A stretch of DNA of 7,933 bases from JBEIDK01 sp040383485 (GTDB lineage: Bacteria; Bacteroidota; Bacteroidia; UBA4408): contig JBEIDK010000146.1 in the NCBI GenBank assembly GCA_040383485.1, positions 1 through 7,933 on the forward strand. Reading direction: 5' to 3'. A model generated the notes under the pieces. That model made no database searches. It was given only the letters and a program-made list of their open reading frames with translations, and was not told the origin of the DNA. Below, one piece after another: positions 1-6,591 of the stretch (the stretch's first letter is position 1; the number at the start of each line of letters is the position of its first letter). Both the position numbers and the translations under genes were made by a program.

Positions 1-778
1 ATGAACCAATCTTACTGCAGTTTCAACCTTATTTACATTCTGTCCACCAGCACCACCACTCCTAAAAGTATCCCATTCAATATCTGCCGGATTTATTTCA
101 ATTGTTATTGTATCATCAATTAATGGGTATGCATATACTGAAGCAAAAGAAGTATGACGCTTGGCATTTGCATCGAAAGGAGAAATGCGAACTAATCGAT
201 GTACACCGCTCTCTCCTTTTAAATAACCATAAGCAAATGGTCCATCAATTTGAAGGGTCACTGATTTTATGCCTGCTGCATCACCATCTTGAATATCTTC
301 TTCTGTTACTTTACATCCATGTTTATCAGCCCACATTATATACATTCTCATAAGCATACTTGCCCAATCGCAACTTTCTGTTCCGCCAGCACCCGAATTA
401 ATTGTGAGAATAGCACTTAATGAATCTTCTTTTCCACTTAACATATTCTTAAACTCAAGATCCTCAAGAAGTTTAATAGTTTTTGAAACTTGCTCTTCAA
501 CTTCTGTTTCAGAAGCTTCTTTCATTTCAAAAAACTCATACATTATATTTAAGTCTTCAATGCTTTTCCCTAAAATAGCGTAAGCATCAGTCCATTGCTT
601 TTTTTGTTGAATTTTTTTTAAGTGTTCTTCAGCCTTCTTAGAATCATCCCAAAATTTTGGGTCAAGACTTTTTTCTTCTTCTTCTTCTATTTGTCGCAAT
701 AAAATATCGACGTCAAAGGTGCCTCCTCAACTCAGTAAATCTTGAGTTTATTGAACGAAGTTGTTCAGTAGTAATCAT
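1..778 (-). CDS. prfB: Peptide chain release factor 2 (RF2), programmed +1 frameshift, C-terminus cut by window edge
   Basis: RF2 recognises UGA and UAA stop codons and triggers peptide release on the ribosome. The gene reads as two joined frames: 21 codons from ATG at 778 to a TGA at 715-713, then 238 codons in the +1 frame from GAC at 714-712 to base 1. About 259 of the usual ~365 residues are present. The shifted frame carries an N-terminal helical domain, the RF2-type SPF tripeptide (175-183) that reads the stop codon, and the catalytic GGQ (40-48) that enters the peptidyl transferase centre. SPF, rather than the RF1 tripeptide, plus the recoding site identify it as RF2. The frameshift makes synthesis depend on slow UGA decoding, so RF2 controls its own level. 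It starts 24 bp after the upstream secreted-protein gene and is probably co-transcribed with it. No Shine-Dalgarno precedes its start codon. I am very sure of this call. Confidence 0.97.
712..727 (-). promoter_or_regulatory. prfB programmed +1 frameshift site (internal Shine-Dalgarno plus CTT-TGA-C)
   Basis: Read on the minus strand, codons 18-22 are AGG AGG CAC CTT TGA, followed by C. This matches the known RF2 recoding signal: an internal Shine-Dalgarno (AGGAGG, 727-722), exactly three bases of spacing, the slippery CTT (718-716), and a UGA with C after it (715-712). Slippage of the CTT-decoding tRNA onto TTT skips T715 and continues with GAC GTC GAT. The translation is coherent RF2 only through this shift. 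In the family, low RF2 favours the shift and high RF2 favours termination at codon 22. Confidence 0.95.
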
Positions 779-802
779 AATATTTAAATATTCTTTATTA
801 GA

Positions 803-1264
803 TTAGTTTAATTTTTCTTCAAATGTGCCAACCTTTTTTAATTTGGTATTACTTTCAATTTGTTTAAAAACGTTAGTCATGTTTTTTACAATTTTCTCTC
901 TACAAAAAAGCTCATAATTAGGAGGAAATTTATTTGAATTAATTGCCAACTTACTAATAATATTTTCGGGTAAATTATTAATCGCAGTAATGGTGTTGGG
1001 TCTAGAGTATTTCATTTTAAAAATAAACATATTATCATTTAGTTGCTCAACCTCACCTTCTTTTAATAAACTAAATGTAAATTTGACTTTAGTAGTATCT
1101 GTTGGGGAAACAGCCTTTTCAAGTTGTGATTGAATTGTAAAAAAAAACTTCACTCTTTCTTTAGTAAAAATGGCGTAGGTGTCTTTTATTTTCGATTGTG
1201 CATTTGTTTCTAACACCGAAAAAATAAGTACAAAAATACTAAAGAATAATCTAAAATTTTTCAT
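803..1264 (-). CDS. Secreted or periplasmic protein of unknown function, 153 aa
   Basis: I do not recognise the family. The first ~22 residues form a classic signal peptide: Lys and Arg early (MKNFR), a hydrophobic core rich in Phe, Ile, Leu and Val, then Thr-Asn-Ala before Gln, a common Bacteroidota Sec cleavage context. There is no lipobox cysteine, so the mature ~130 residues are probably soluble in the periplasm or secreted. The mature part is rich in Lys, Asn and Phe with alternating polar and hydrophobic stretches and has a single cysteine (in FCREK, near residue 120). The start is chosen because the signal peptide begins at once and a TAnnTTTG -7 element lies 11 bp upstream. It ends 24 bp before prfB on the same strand, so the two are likely co-transcribed, but this gives no clue to function. 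The gene call is firm; the role is unknown. Confidence 0.8.
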   Translation of the reverse strand: MKNFRLFFSIFVLIFSVLETNAQSKIKDTYAIFTKERVKFFFTIQSQLEKAVSPTDTTKVKFTFSLLKEGEVEQLNDNMFIFKMKYSRPNTITAINNLPENIISKLAINSNKFPPNYELFCREKIVKNMTNVFKQIESNTKLKKVGTFEEKLN

Positions 1265-1275
1265 AATGAATATTT

Positions 1276-1283
1276 CAAATATA
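1276..1283 (-). promoter_or_regulatory. Bacteroidota -7 promoter element for the secreted-protein/prfB unit
   Basis: The minus strand reads TATATTTG, a perfect match to the Bacteroidota -7 consensus TAnnTTTG, ending 11 bases before the ATG at 1264. I see no clear TTTG at the expected -33 position, so the call rests on one half-site. If it is used, the mRNA leader is only a few bases long. Confidence 0.45.
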
Positions 1284-1328
1284 TAGTTTTTTGATAGAAA
1301 GCCTAGTTTTTGAAAAAAGATTAAAAAA

Positions 1329-1353
1329 AAACGCCAAATAAAATTTGGCGTTT
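1329..1353 (-). terminator. Intrinsic terminator after tRNA-Cys
   Basis: There is a perfect 11-bp inverted repeat, AAACGCCAAAT (1329-1339) and ATTTGGCGTTT (1343-1353), with a three-base loop. On the minus strand it is followed at once by a T-rich tract (complement of the A-run at 1321-1330), giving a typical Rho-independent terminator 20 bases past the tRNA. It separates the tRNA from the secreted-protein gene. The plus-strand side has only a short T stretch, so it is mainly unidirectional. Confidence 0.9.
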
Positions 1354-1373
1354 CACTATTTTACTTATTCTTG

Positions 1374-1444
1374 AGGTTTCGAGCGGATTCGAACCGCTGT
1401 ACAAGGTTTTGCAGACCTCTGCCTAGCCACTCGGCCACGAAACC
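1374..1444 (-). tRNA. tRNA-Cys (anticodon GCA)
   Basis: The minus strand folds into a complete 71-nt cloverleaf. The 7-bp acceptor stem GGTTTCG/CGAAACC is followed by discriminator T, the expected base for tRNA-Cys. A short D arm follows. The anticodon loop is CTGCAAA with anticodon GCA at 1412-1410. The T arm is AGCGG-TTCGAAT-CCGCT. The 3' CCA is not encoded: the bases after the discriminator are CAAG, so CCA must be added after transcription. It lies 49 bp after folB but has its own promoter and terminator, so it is probably an independent unit. Confidence 0.97.
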
Positions 1445-1461
1445 TTATTTTTTTGAGGGTG

Positions 1462-1491
1462 CAAAACTAATCAAATTTAATTACCAACAAA
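1462..1491 (-). promoter_or_regulatory. Promoter of tRNA-Cys (TTTG-N18-TAGTTTTG)
   Basis: On the minus strand a -33 TTTG (1491-1488) and a perfect -7 TAGTTTTG (1469-1462, consensus TAnnTTTG) are separated by 18 bases. Initiation would fall around 1455-1458, about 11-14 bases before the mature tRNA 5' end. This fits the housekeeping sigma factor of Bacteroidota and explains how the tRNA is expressed apart from folB. Confidence 0.75.
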
Positions 1492-1493
1492 AC

Positions 1494-1850
1494 TTAATCA
1501 TGAATTTCTACTGATACATTATTTACTTGCCCATTCATTGGAGGATTGTGCTTTATAATTCTTACAACTATTCCTTCAATATTATTTTTTACTTCCGCCT
1601 TTATTCTCAATATTATTCTATTGGCAACATGTTCAATTAATTTACTATTTATAGACATTTCATCTTTTACAATTTCGTATACCTGACAATAATCAACAGT
1701 GTCATTTAATTTGTCTGACATAAAACTTTTACTGTAATCAGTATTAATTTCAATGTCAACTGTATAATCGCCTCCTATTAGCGTTTCCTCTTCCAAGCAT
1801 CCATGATTTGCCCTAATGTTTACGCCTGAAATTTTTATTATGTTTTTCAT
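1494..1850 (-). CDS. folB: Dihydroneopterin aldolase
   Basis: FolB converts 7,8-dihydroneopterin to 6-hydroxymethyl-7,8-dihydropterin and glycolaldehyde in cytosolic folate biosynthesis. At 118 aa it is the normal full length. Family landmarks sit at almost the same positions as in characterised bacterial enzymes: His16-Gly17 followed by a Glu run with Glu22, Tyr54 in the DTVDY segment, Glu73 in IEHVANRI, which would bind the pterin ring, and catalytic Lys100 in the KHNPP motif. The protein family forms an octameric ring. The start gives the expected N-terminus (I-K-I-S-G-V), and no other Met lies near it. It begins 17 bp after the tadA stop on the same strand, so the two genes very likely form an operon. 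No terminator lies between folB and the separately promoted tRNA-Cys. Confidence is high. Confidence 0.95.
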   Translation of the reverse strand: MKNIIKISGVNIRANHGCLEEETLIGGDYTVDIEINTDYSKSFMSDKLNDTVDYCQVYEIVKDEMSINSKLIEHVANRIILRIKAEVKNNIEGIVVRIIKHNPPMNGQVNNVSVEIHD

Positions 1851-1867
1851 TTACTCTTAATTCTAAT

Positions 1868-2338
1868 TTATCGTCTAGCTTTAAAAAAATCTTGCATTAT
1901 TCTTTTACTTTCATTTTCAAATATTCCATAACTAACCTCTGTTTTAGGATGTAATAGTGTTTTCGAAAAGTTTGAATACCCTCTTTTACTATCTGATGCA
2001 CCATAATAAATACTTGAAATTTGGCTCCAATACAAAGCTCCAGCACACATTACGCATGGTTCAACGGTAACATACATTGAGCAATTTGTGAGGTACTTAC
2101 CACCAATAAAATTTGTTGCTGCAGTTATTGCTAACATCTCAGCATGCGCTGTTACATCATTAAGTAATTGAGTTTGATTATATGCTTTTGCAATAATTCT
2201 ATTTTCTGATACAATTACAGCACCTATTGGAACTTCTCCTGTTTCAAAAGCTTGTACTGCTTGTTTAAGCGCCTCATACATAAAGTATTCATGCGATAAA
2301 ATTTGTATTTCTGAAGGATCAATATTTAGTTTAAACAT
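1868..2338 (-). CDS. tadA: tRNA-specific adenosine deaminase TadA
   Basis: TadA deaminates A34 to inosine in the anticodon of tRNA-Arg(ACG), allowing wobble reading of CGN codons. The cytidine/deoxycytidylate deaminase fold is complete. Counting from the chosen start, the zinc site is His65-Ala-Glu67, with Glu67 as proton shuttle, and Pro94-Cys95-x-x-Cys98. The G-E-V-P-I-G-A segment (34-40), Asn54 and the Bacteroidota-like C-terminus ending FFKARR are also present. An in-frame ATG at 2410 would add 24 residues. I prefer 2338 because those extra residues do not resemble the TadA N-terminus, 156 aa is the usual length, a TACGTTTG promoter element lies just upstream, and the longer form would run into a palindromic operator candidate. 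A start at the Met at residue 20 is also possible. folB follows after 17 bp. The family call is certain; the start is moderately certain. Confidence 0.95.
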   Translation of the reverse strand: MFKLNIDPSEIQILSHEYFMYEALKQAVQAFETGEVPIGAVIVSENRIIAKAYNQTQLLNDVTAHAEMLAITAATNFIGGKYLTNCSMYVTVEPCVMCAGALYWSQISSIYYGASDSKRGYSNFSKTLLHPKTEVSYGIFENESKRIMQDFFKARR

Positions 2339-2343
2339 TTTTC

Positions 2344-2351
2344 CAAACGTA
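2344..2351 (-). promoter_or_regulatory. Candidate -7 element of the tadA-folB promoter
   Basis: The minus strand reads TACGTTTG, a full match to TAnnTTTG, five bases before the ATG at 2338. No clear -33 TTTG lies at the right distance. If active, transcription would begin at or one or two bases before the start codon, giving a leaderless or nearly leaderless mRNA. It supports the shorter TadA start but is a single half-site. Confidence 0.35.
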
Positions 2352-2395
2352 GAATAAAAATTATATTTTTTAGAGTTATTACCAAAAAAGTAGTT

Positions 2396-2413
2396 TAATT
2401 GCCTGCACAATTA
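2396..2413. promoter_or_regulatory. Palindrome TAATTGcctgcaCAATTA, candidate MarR operator
   Basis: An 18-bp perfect inverted repeat has 6-bp arms (TAATTG and CAATTA) around a 6-bp centre. It ends 11 bp before the marR start codon and lies between the divergent marR and tadA genes when the shorter TadA start is used. MarR-family dimers typically bind palindromes of this size next to their own promoters and often repress both divergent genes. The operator role is inferred from symmetry and position. Confidence 0.5.
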
Positions 2414-2424
2414 GTTTAGAATTA

Positions 2425-2892
2425 ATGCAAGGAATTAATAAAGCAATTAATCAAAAAGAGTTTAAAAGCGAGTATCATAAAAGTATCGTTAGTATTATTT
2501 ATGTATTTAACCTAATTAAAAATAATCATAATAAAATTTTAAAACAGCACAAAATAACTGAACAGCAATACAACATTCTTAGAATATTAAGAGGCACGAA
2601 CCCTATGCCATGTAATATAGGCATTTTAAAAGAAAGAATGCTTGATAAGATGAGTGATGCATCAAGACTTGTTGACAGATTAGTTAATTTAAAGTTGGCC
2701 ATAAGAAAAGAAAATGAAAAAGATAGAAGAGTAGCAGAAGTTTACATATCATATAAAGGGCTTAAAGTATTAGCAGAAATAGATAGTTATAATGATGATT
2801 TTGAAAGTGTTATTAAACATCTATCTATCGAAGAATCAAAAATATTAAATTCAATCTTAGATAAAATTATAGATTCAAACCAATATAAGTAA
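2425..2892 (+). CDS. MarR-family transcriptional regulator
   Basis: This is a 155-aa winged helix-turn-helix protein of the usual MarR length. N-terminal helices (about 15-40) and C-terminal helices (about 118-150) would form the dimer interface. The DNA-binding core covers about 44-112: ITEQQYNILRIL begins it, the recognition helix lies around residues 74-88 (DKMSDASRLVDRLVNL), and the wing holds the family signature D100-R101-R102 followed by a beta strand. MarR proteins are cytosolic dimers, usually repressors released by small ligands or by oxidation. One cysteine lies in PMPCN (residue 63), too little evidence for redox sensing. It is divergent from tadA, and an 18-bp palindrome 11 bp upstream suggests self-repression. 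secDF follows on the same strand but has its own promoter 85 bp past the marR stop. The ligand and targets cannot be read from the sequence. Confidence 0.9.
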   Translation: MQGINKAINQKEFKSEYHKSIVSIIYVFNLIKNNHNKILKQHKITEQQYNILRILRGTNPMPCNIGILKERMLDKMSDASRLVDRLVNLKLAIRKENEKDRRVAEVYISYKGLKVLAEIDSYNDDFESVIKHLSIEESKILNSILDKIIDSNQYK

Positions 2893-2913
2893 GGTTGTTA
2901 ACCTACAATCCAA

Positions 2914-2937
2914 AAGCATTTAAACAATTGAATGCTT
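2914..2937 (+). terminator. Weak hairpin after marR
   Basis: A 7-bp inverted repeat AAGCATT/AATGCTT with a 10-base loop begins 21 bp past the marR stop. It has only two G-C pairs and no T-run follows, so it is a poor intrinsic terminator. It could slow polymerase, stabilise the marR mRNA end or be chance in AT-rich DNA. Confidence 0.25.
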
Positions 2938-2977
2938 CAAATATTTCGAACGGTTTTATGAGGCAATGCAATAAGTT

Positions 2978-3007
2978 TTTGATAATTACAAAATTTATGT
3001 AGTTTCG
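2978..3007 (+). promoter_or_regulatory. Promoter of secDF (TTTG-N18-TAGTTTCG)
   Basis: A -33 TTTG (2978-2981) and a -7 TAGTTTCG (3000-3007, one mismatch to TAnnTTTG) are separated by 18 bases, the same spacing as the tRNA-Cys promoter. Initiation near 3012-3015 would leave a leader of about 50 bases before the ATG at 3064. No Shine-Dalgarno is visible in that leader. Confidence 0.6.
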
Positions 3008-3063
3008 CAAACTTTTGAAAAATCGTGAATTTTAAATTAATAAACAAAGCACACAGATAAATT

Positions 3064-6000
3064 ATGCAGAATAAAGGTGCCATTAGATTCTTTGCCATTG
3101 CGTTTGCAATAGCATGTATATTTGAGTTATCGTTTACGTTGATAACCAATAGCGTTGAGAAAGATGCTAAAGCTTATGCTGAAACAAAATTCAGTACATT
3201 CGAAAAAACAGGTAATCAGTTAGCTAAATCAAACCCTGATTCAGTAAAGTTGGCATATGAACGTAGATACCTAGACTCTATGTCAACTACTCCGGTTTAT
3301 TTAGGTGCATATACTTACAAAGAATGTAAGGAAAATGAAATAAATCTTGGATTAGATTTACGTGGAGGTATGAATGTTACACTTGAAATCTCTCAAGCCG
3401 ACATCATACGTTCATTAAGCAACAATAATCCAGATGTTAATTTCAACAAAGCAATTAATAATGCGGTTAATCGTCAAAAAAATAGTCAAACTGATTTAAT
3501 CACCCTGTTTTATGATGAGTACAAGGCTATTGACCCTAACATACGTTTAGCAACAATTTTTAATACCTTAGAGTTAAAGGACAAAATAAAATTTGAGTCT
3601 ACTAATGAAGATGTTCTGAATCTGATTAAAACTGAAAGTAAGGATGCAATTGACCGCTCTTTCAATATTTTAAGAACTCGTATTGATAAATTCGGAGTTA
3701 CTCAACCAAACATCCAAAAATTGGGAGTTTCTGGACGTATCTTAATTGAATTACCTGGTGTTAAAGAGCCAGAACGTGTAAGAAAGCTATTACAAGGAAC
3801 TGCAAATTTAGAGTTTTGGGAAACCTATGATAATAAAGACATTCAAAATAAAATTGTTGATGCAAATAAGAAATTAGCTTCAATATTAAAAGGTGAAGTA
3901 GAATCAGACTCAACAAAAACAGTTGCTGCAGACACTGCTAAGGTAAAAGATGTTGCTGACAAAAAAGATACTACAAAGTCATTGGATGCAAGTTTAAATG
4001 CATCATTAAATGATAAAAAGGTTGATACTAAAGATACTTCAAAAGCTGCACTTGCAAAAAAATCGAAAGAAGAAAATCCATTGTTTGATTTAATGCAACC
4101 AGCCGTTTACAAGCAAAATAATGGATACTATGCTGCAGAAGGCCCTGTTGTTGGTACTGCAGCAATTAAGGATACTGCTCGTATCAATAGTTTCTTAAGA
4201 ATGCCACAAATAAAAAGCGTTTTACCTCGTAATCTAAAATTATTATGGACAGTTAAGCCAGTTGACAAAGAAGGTAAGTATTTGCAATTAGTTGCTATTA
4301 AAGTTTCAAATCGTGATGGTCACGCTCCACTTGAAGGTAATGTTATTACGGATGCTACAGGTGATTTTGCTCAAGGTTCGGCAAAAGCTGAAGTTTCTAT
4401 GACAATGAATGCCGAAGGTGCTCAAGTTTGGAAAAACTTAACAGGTAAAAATATTGGTAAATCAATTGCAATTGTTCTTGACGATTATGTATATTCTTTC
4501 CCAACTGTTAATGGAGAAATTCCAGGTGGTCGTTCAAATATATCGGGTAACTTCGATATTAACGAAGCAAAAGATTTAGCAAACATTTTAAAAGCAGGTA
4601 AGTTGCCGGCTCGTGCGCGTATTGTGCAAGAAGATGTTGTAGGTCCAACCTTAGGCAAGGAAGCAATTAGCGCAGGATTGCTATCATTTGTTATAGCCTT
4701 GATTTTAGTACTAGTATTCATGGCATTTTACTATAACAAAGCTGGTTTGGTTGCTAATGTTGCATTGATTGCAAACGTATTCTTCATCATGGGAATACTT
4801 GCTAGCTTGAAAGCAGTCTTAACGCTTCCTGGTATTGCAGGTATTGTATTAACAATTGGTTTATCAGTAGATGCAAATATTCTAATTTTCGAACGTATTC
4901 GCGAAGAGTTAAGAAGTGGGATGAATAGTAAAATGGCAATTCGTGAGGGTTTTAAACACGCAATGTCATCTATTTTAGACTCAAACATTACAACATTAAT
5001 CTTAGGTATTATATTATATATTTTCGGGAATGGGCCAGTTCAAGGTTTTGCAACAACATTAATTGTAGGTATTCTAACTTCATTATTTGCAGCAATCTTT
5101 ATTTCAAGATTAGTTTTTGAATATTTAATGGATAAAAATTCGAATATTACCTTCTCTATTCCAAGCACAGAAAATATTTATAAAAATGTAAATATTAATT
5201 TTGTAGGTAATCGTAAAAAATACTACATTTTCTCTTCAATAATTATAATATTAGGTGTTGTTGGGCTAATGAAAAATGGATTAAATTATGGTGTTGACTT
5301 TAAAGGTGGGCGTTCATATATTGTTAGATTTGATAAGCCTGTTAGCACTGATGAAATTCGTAATGCACTCTCTGGCCCATTTGATAACAAAGCACCTGAA
5401 GTAAAAACATTTGGTAAGAATAACCAAATGAAAATTACAACTCCTTATTTAATAACCGATAATACAACAGAAAGTGATGCAAAAGTTGAAGCAGCATTAT
5501 TAACTGGCTTAAGTACAATTGCTCAAGTTGACAAGTCAAATATAATGAGTAGCTCAAAGGTTGGTGAAAACATTTCTGACGATATTAAGCAATCAGCAGT
5601 TTGGGCAATAATAATTGCGTGTGGTCTAATGTTTGTTTTCATCTTTATCCGTTTCCAAAAGTGGCAATTTGGGTTAGGTGCCGTTGTTGCCCTTATACAT
5701 GACGTACTTATTGTATTAAGTATTTTTGCAATATTTAATGGTGTTCTACCATTTTCATTAGAAATTGACCAAAACTTTATTGCTGCTATATTAACAGTAA
5801 TGAGTTACTCAATGACAGATACAGTAGTGGTTTTTGACCGTATTCGTGAATTTTTAAGAAACAATTCTGGTAAAGAATTAATTGGACGCGATACTCCAAT
5901 TATTATTAATGAGGCACTTAATAATACTTTAAGCCGTACAATGAATACTTCATTAAGTATCTTCTTTGTTTTATTGGCAATCTTCATTTTTGGTGGCGAG

Positions 6001-6114
6001 GTTATTAGAGGTTTCTCTTTTGCATTATTGATAGGTATTGTTATTGGAACCTATTCTTCAATTTGCATTGCAACACCAATTGTAATTGACTTTGACAAGA
6101 AGACAAAAGAATAA
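3064..6114 (+). CDS. secDF: Protein translocase subunit SecDF (fused SecD and SecF)
   Basis: SecDF is an RND-fold membrane protein that works with SecYEG and uses the proton gradient to pull exported proteins into the periplasm. At 1016 aa it is a full SecD-SecF fusion, the normal form in Bacteroidota. SecD half: one membrane segment at about 7-27, the signature DLRGG at 98-102, a large periplasmic P1 domain, then a membrane bundle from about 538 with the proton-path aspartate D603 in the VDANILIFERIREE motif. SecF half: a new first helix at about 722-737, DFKGG at 745-749, and D919 in YSMTDTVVVFDRIRE, the equivalent charged site. The P1 domain holds a low-complexity Lys/Asp/Thr/Ala/Ser-rich insert at about 270-344. 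The first Met begins a proper signal-anchor and is used as start. It has its own promoter and a strong terminator, so it is a single-gene unit. Confidence 0.97.
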   Translation: MQNKGAIRFFAIAFAIACIFELSFTLITNSVEKDAKAYAETKFSTFEKTGNQLAKSNPDSVKLAYERRYLDSMSTTPVYLGAYTYKECKENEINLGLDLRGGMNVTLEISQADIIRSLSNNNPDVNFNKAINNAVNRQKNSQTDLITLFYDEYKAIDPNIRLATIFNTLELKDKIKFESTNEDVLNLIKTESKDAIDRSFNILRTRIDKFGVTQPNIQKLGVSGRILIELPGVKEPERVRKLLQGTANLEFWETYDNKDIQNKIVDANKKLASILKGEVESDSTKTVAADTAKVKDVADKKDTTKSLDASLNASLNDKKVDTKDTSKAALAKKSKEENPLFDLMQPAVYKQNNGYYAAEGPVVGTAAIKDTARINSFLRMPQIKSVLPRNLKLLWTVKPVDKEGKYLQLVAIKVSNRDGHAPLEGNVITDATGDFAQGSAKAEVSMTMNAEGAQVWKNLTGKNIGKSIAIVLDDYVYSFPTVNGEIPGGRSNISGNFDINEAKDLANILKAGKLPARARIVQEDVVGPTLGKEAISAGLLSFVIALILVLVFMAFYYNKAGLVANVALIANVFFIMGILASLKAVLTLPGIAGIVLTIGLSVDANILIFERIREELRSGMNSKMAIREGFKHAMSSILDSNITTLILGIILYIFGNGPVQGFATTLIVGILTSLFAAIFISRLVFEYLMDKNSNITFSIPSTENIYKNVNINFVGNRKKYYIFSSIIIILGVVGLMKNGLNYGVDFKGGRSYIVRFDKPVSTDEIRNALSGPFDNKAPEVKTFGKNNQMKITTPYLITDNTTESDAKVEAALLTGLSTIAQVDKSNIMSSSKVGENISDDIKQSAVWAIIIACGLMFVFIFIRFQKWQFGLGAVVALIHDVLIVLSIFAIFNGVLPFSLEIDQNFIAAILTVMSYSMTDTVVVFDRIREFLRNNSGKELIGRDTPIIINEALNNTLSRTMNTSLSIFFVLLAIFIFGGEVIRGFSFALLIGIVIGTYSSICIATPIVIDFDKKTKE

Positions 6115-6131
6115 TTAAAATAAAATTTAAT

Positions 6132-6165
6132 AAAAACGCTGTAAGATTTTTCTTGCAGCGTTTTT
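6132..6165 (+). terminator. Intrinsic terminator after secDF
   Basis: A 15-bp stem (6132-6146 with 6151-6165) contains AAAAACGCTG paired to CAGCGTTTTT, one U-G wobble and an AAGA/TCTT top, with a four-T loop. It is followed by ATTTTTAAA. The A-rich left arm and T-rich right arm allow it to work in both directions, but the minus strand has no gene ending here. It starts 17 bp past the secDF stop and ends 19 bp before the next gene. Confidence 0.92.
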
Positions 6166-6184
6166 ATTTTTAAATAATTGCTAA

Positions 6185-6568
6185 ATGAAAGATTACAAAA
6201 AGTACTTTATAATCTCTGCAAGTCCAGAAGAGGTATACATTGCAATTACAAATCCTCTAACAATAAAAATGTGGACTGACCAAGAAGCTCAAATGTCTAC
6301 AATTGCAAATACAGAATTTTCAATAATGGATGAAAGTATTATTGGGAAAAATATTGAATTTATTGAAAATAAAAAGGTAGTTCAAGAGTGGTATTTTGGC
6401 GATACCGAAATAGCTTCAATAGTAACCATTAAAATTCATGCGCATGGCGATGGAAACTCATCGTCAGTTGAATTAAAGCATTCAAATATTCCAGATGAAG
6501 CTTACGATGATATTGTGGAAGGTTGGAATAGTGCCTATTTTGGTAGCTTACAAGATTTTTTTAGTTAG
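6185..6568 (+). CDS. SRPBCC-fold protein, AHSA1-like (START-like domain)
   Basis: This 127-aa cytosolic protein is a single SRPBCC domain, a helix-grip fold with a deep hydrophobic pocket. Visible landmarks are the first strand (YFIISASPEEVYIAITNP), the Trp at 30 in KMWTDQEA, a central GKNIEFIENKKVVQEWYFGD segment where family members have the conserved W, and a long C-terminal helix (AYDDIVEGWNSAYFGSLQDFF) closing the pocket. The pattern fits the AHSA1 (activator of Hsp90 ATPase homologue 1) subgroup common in Bacteroidota. Most bacterial members have no proven ligand or reaction, and nothing here identifies one. It begins 19 bp after the secDF terminator with no clear promoter or Shine-Dalgarno, so it depends on read-through or an unrecognised promoter. 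It is convergent with the broken HTH gene, 23 bp apart. Domain call firm; function unknown. Confidence 0.85.
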   Translation: MKDYKKYFIISASPEEVYIAITNPLTIKMWTDQEAQMSTIANTEFSIMDESIIGKNIEFIENKKVVQEWYFGDTEIASIVTIKIHAHGDGNSSSVELKHSNIPDEAYDDIVEGWNSAYFGSLQDFFS

Positions 6569-6591
6569 GAATTTCTACTCTAATTTTTTTT

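Noticed and set aside
102..353. Plus-strand ORF of 83 codons
   Set aside because: It is antisense to the RF2 coding frame, which carries the SPF and conserved RF2 sequence; the antisense translation looks like random Leu/His-rich peptide.
2338..2410. Longer TadA start giving 180 aa
   Set aside because: The extra 24 residues are unlike TadA N-termini and overlap the candidate promoter element and MarR palindrome; possible but less likely.
2937..3149. Minus-strand ORF of 70 codons over the secDF promoter and start
   Set aside because: It overlaps the well-supported secDF N-terminus and promoter, and no family features are visible.
4485..5987. Three minus-strand ORFs of 60-85 codons inside secDF
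   Set aside because: They are shadows of the SecDF frame, whose conserved motifs span the whole area.
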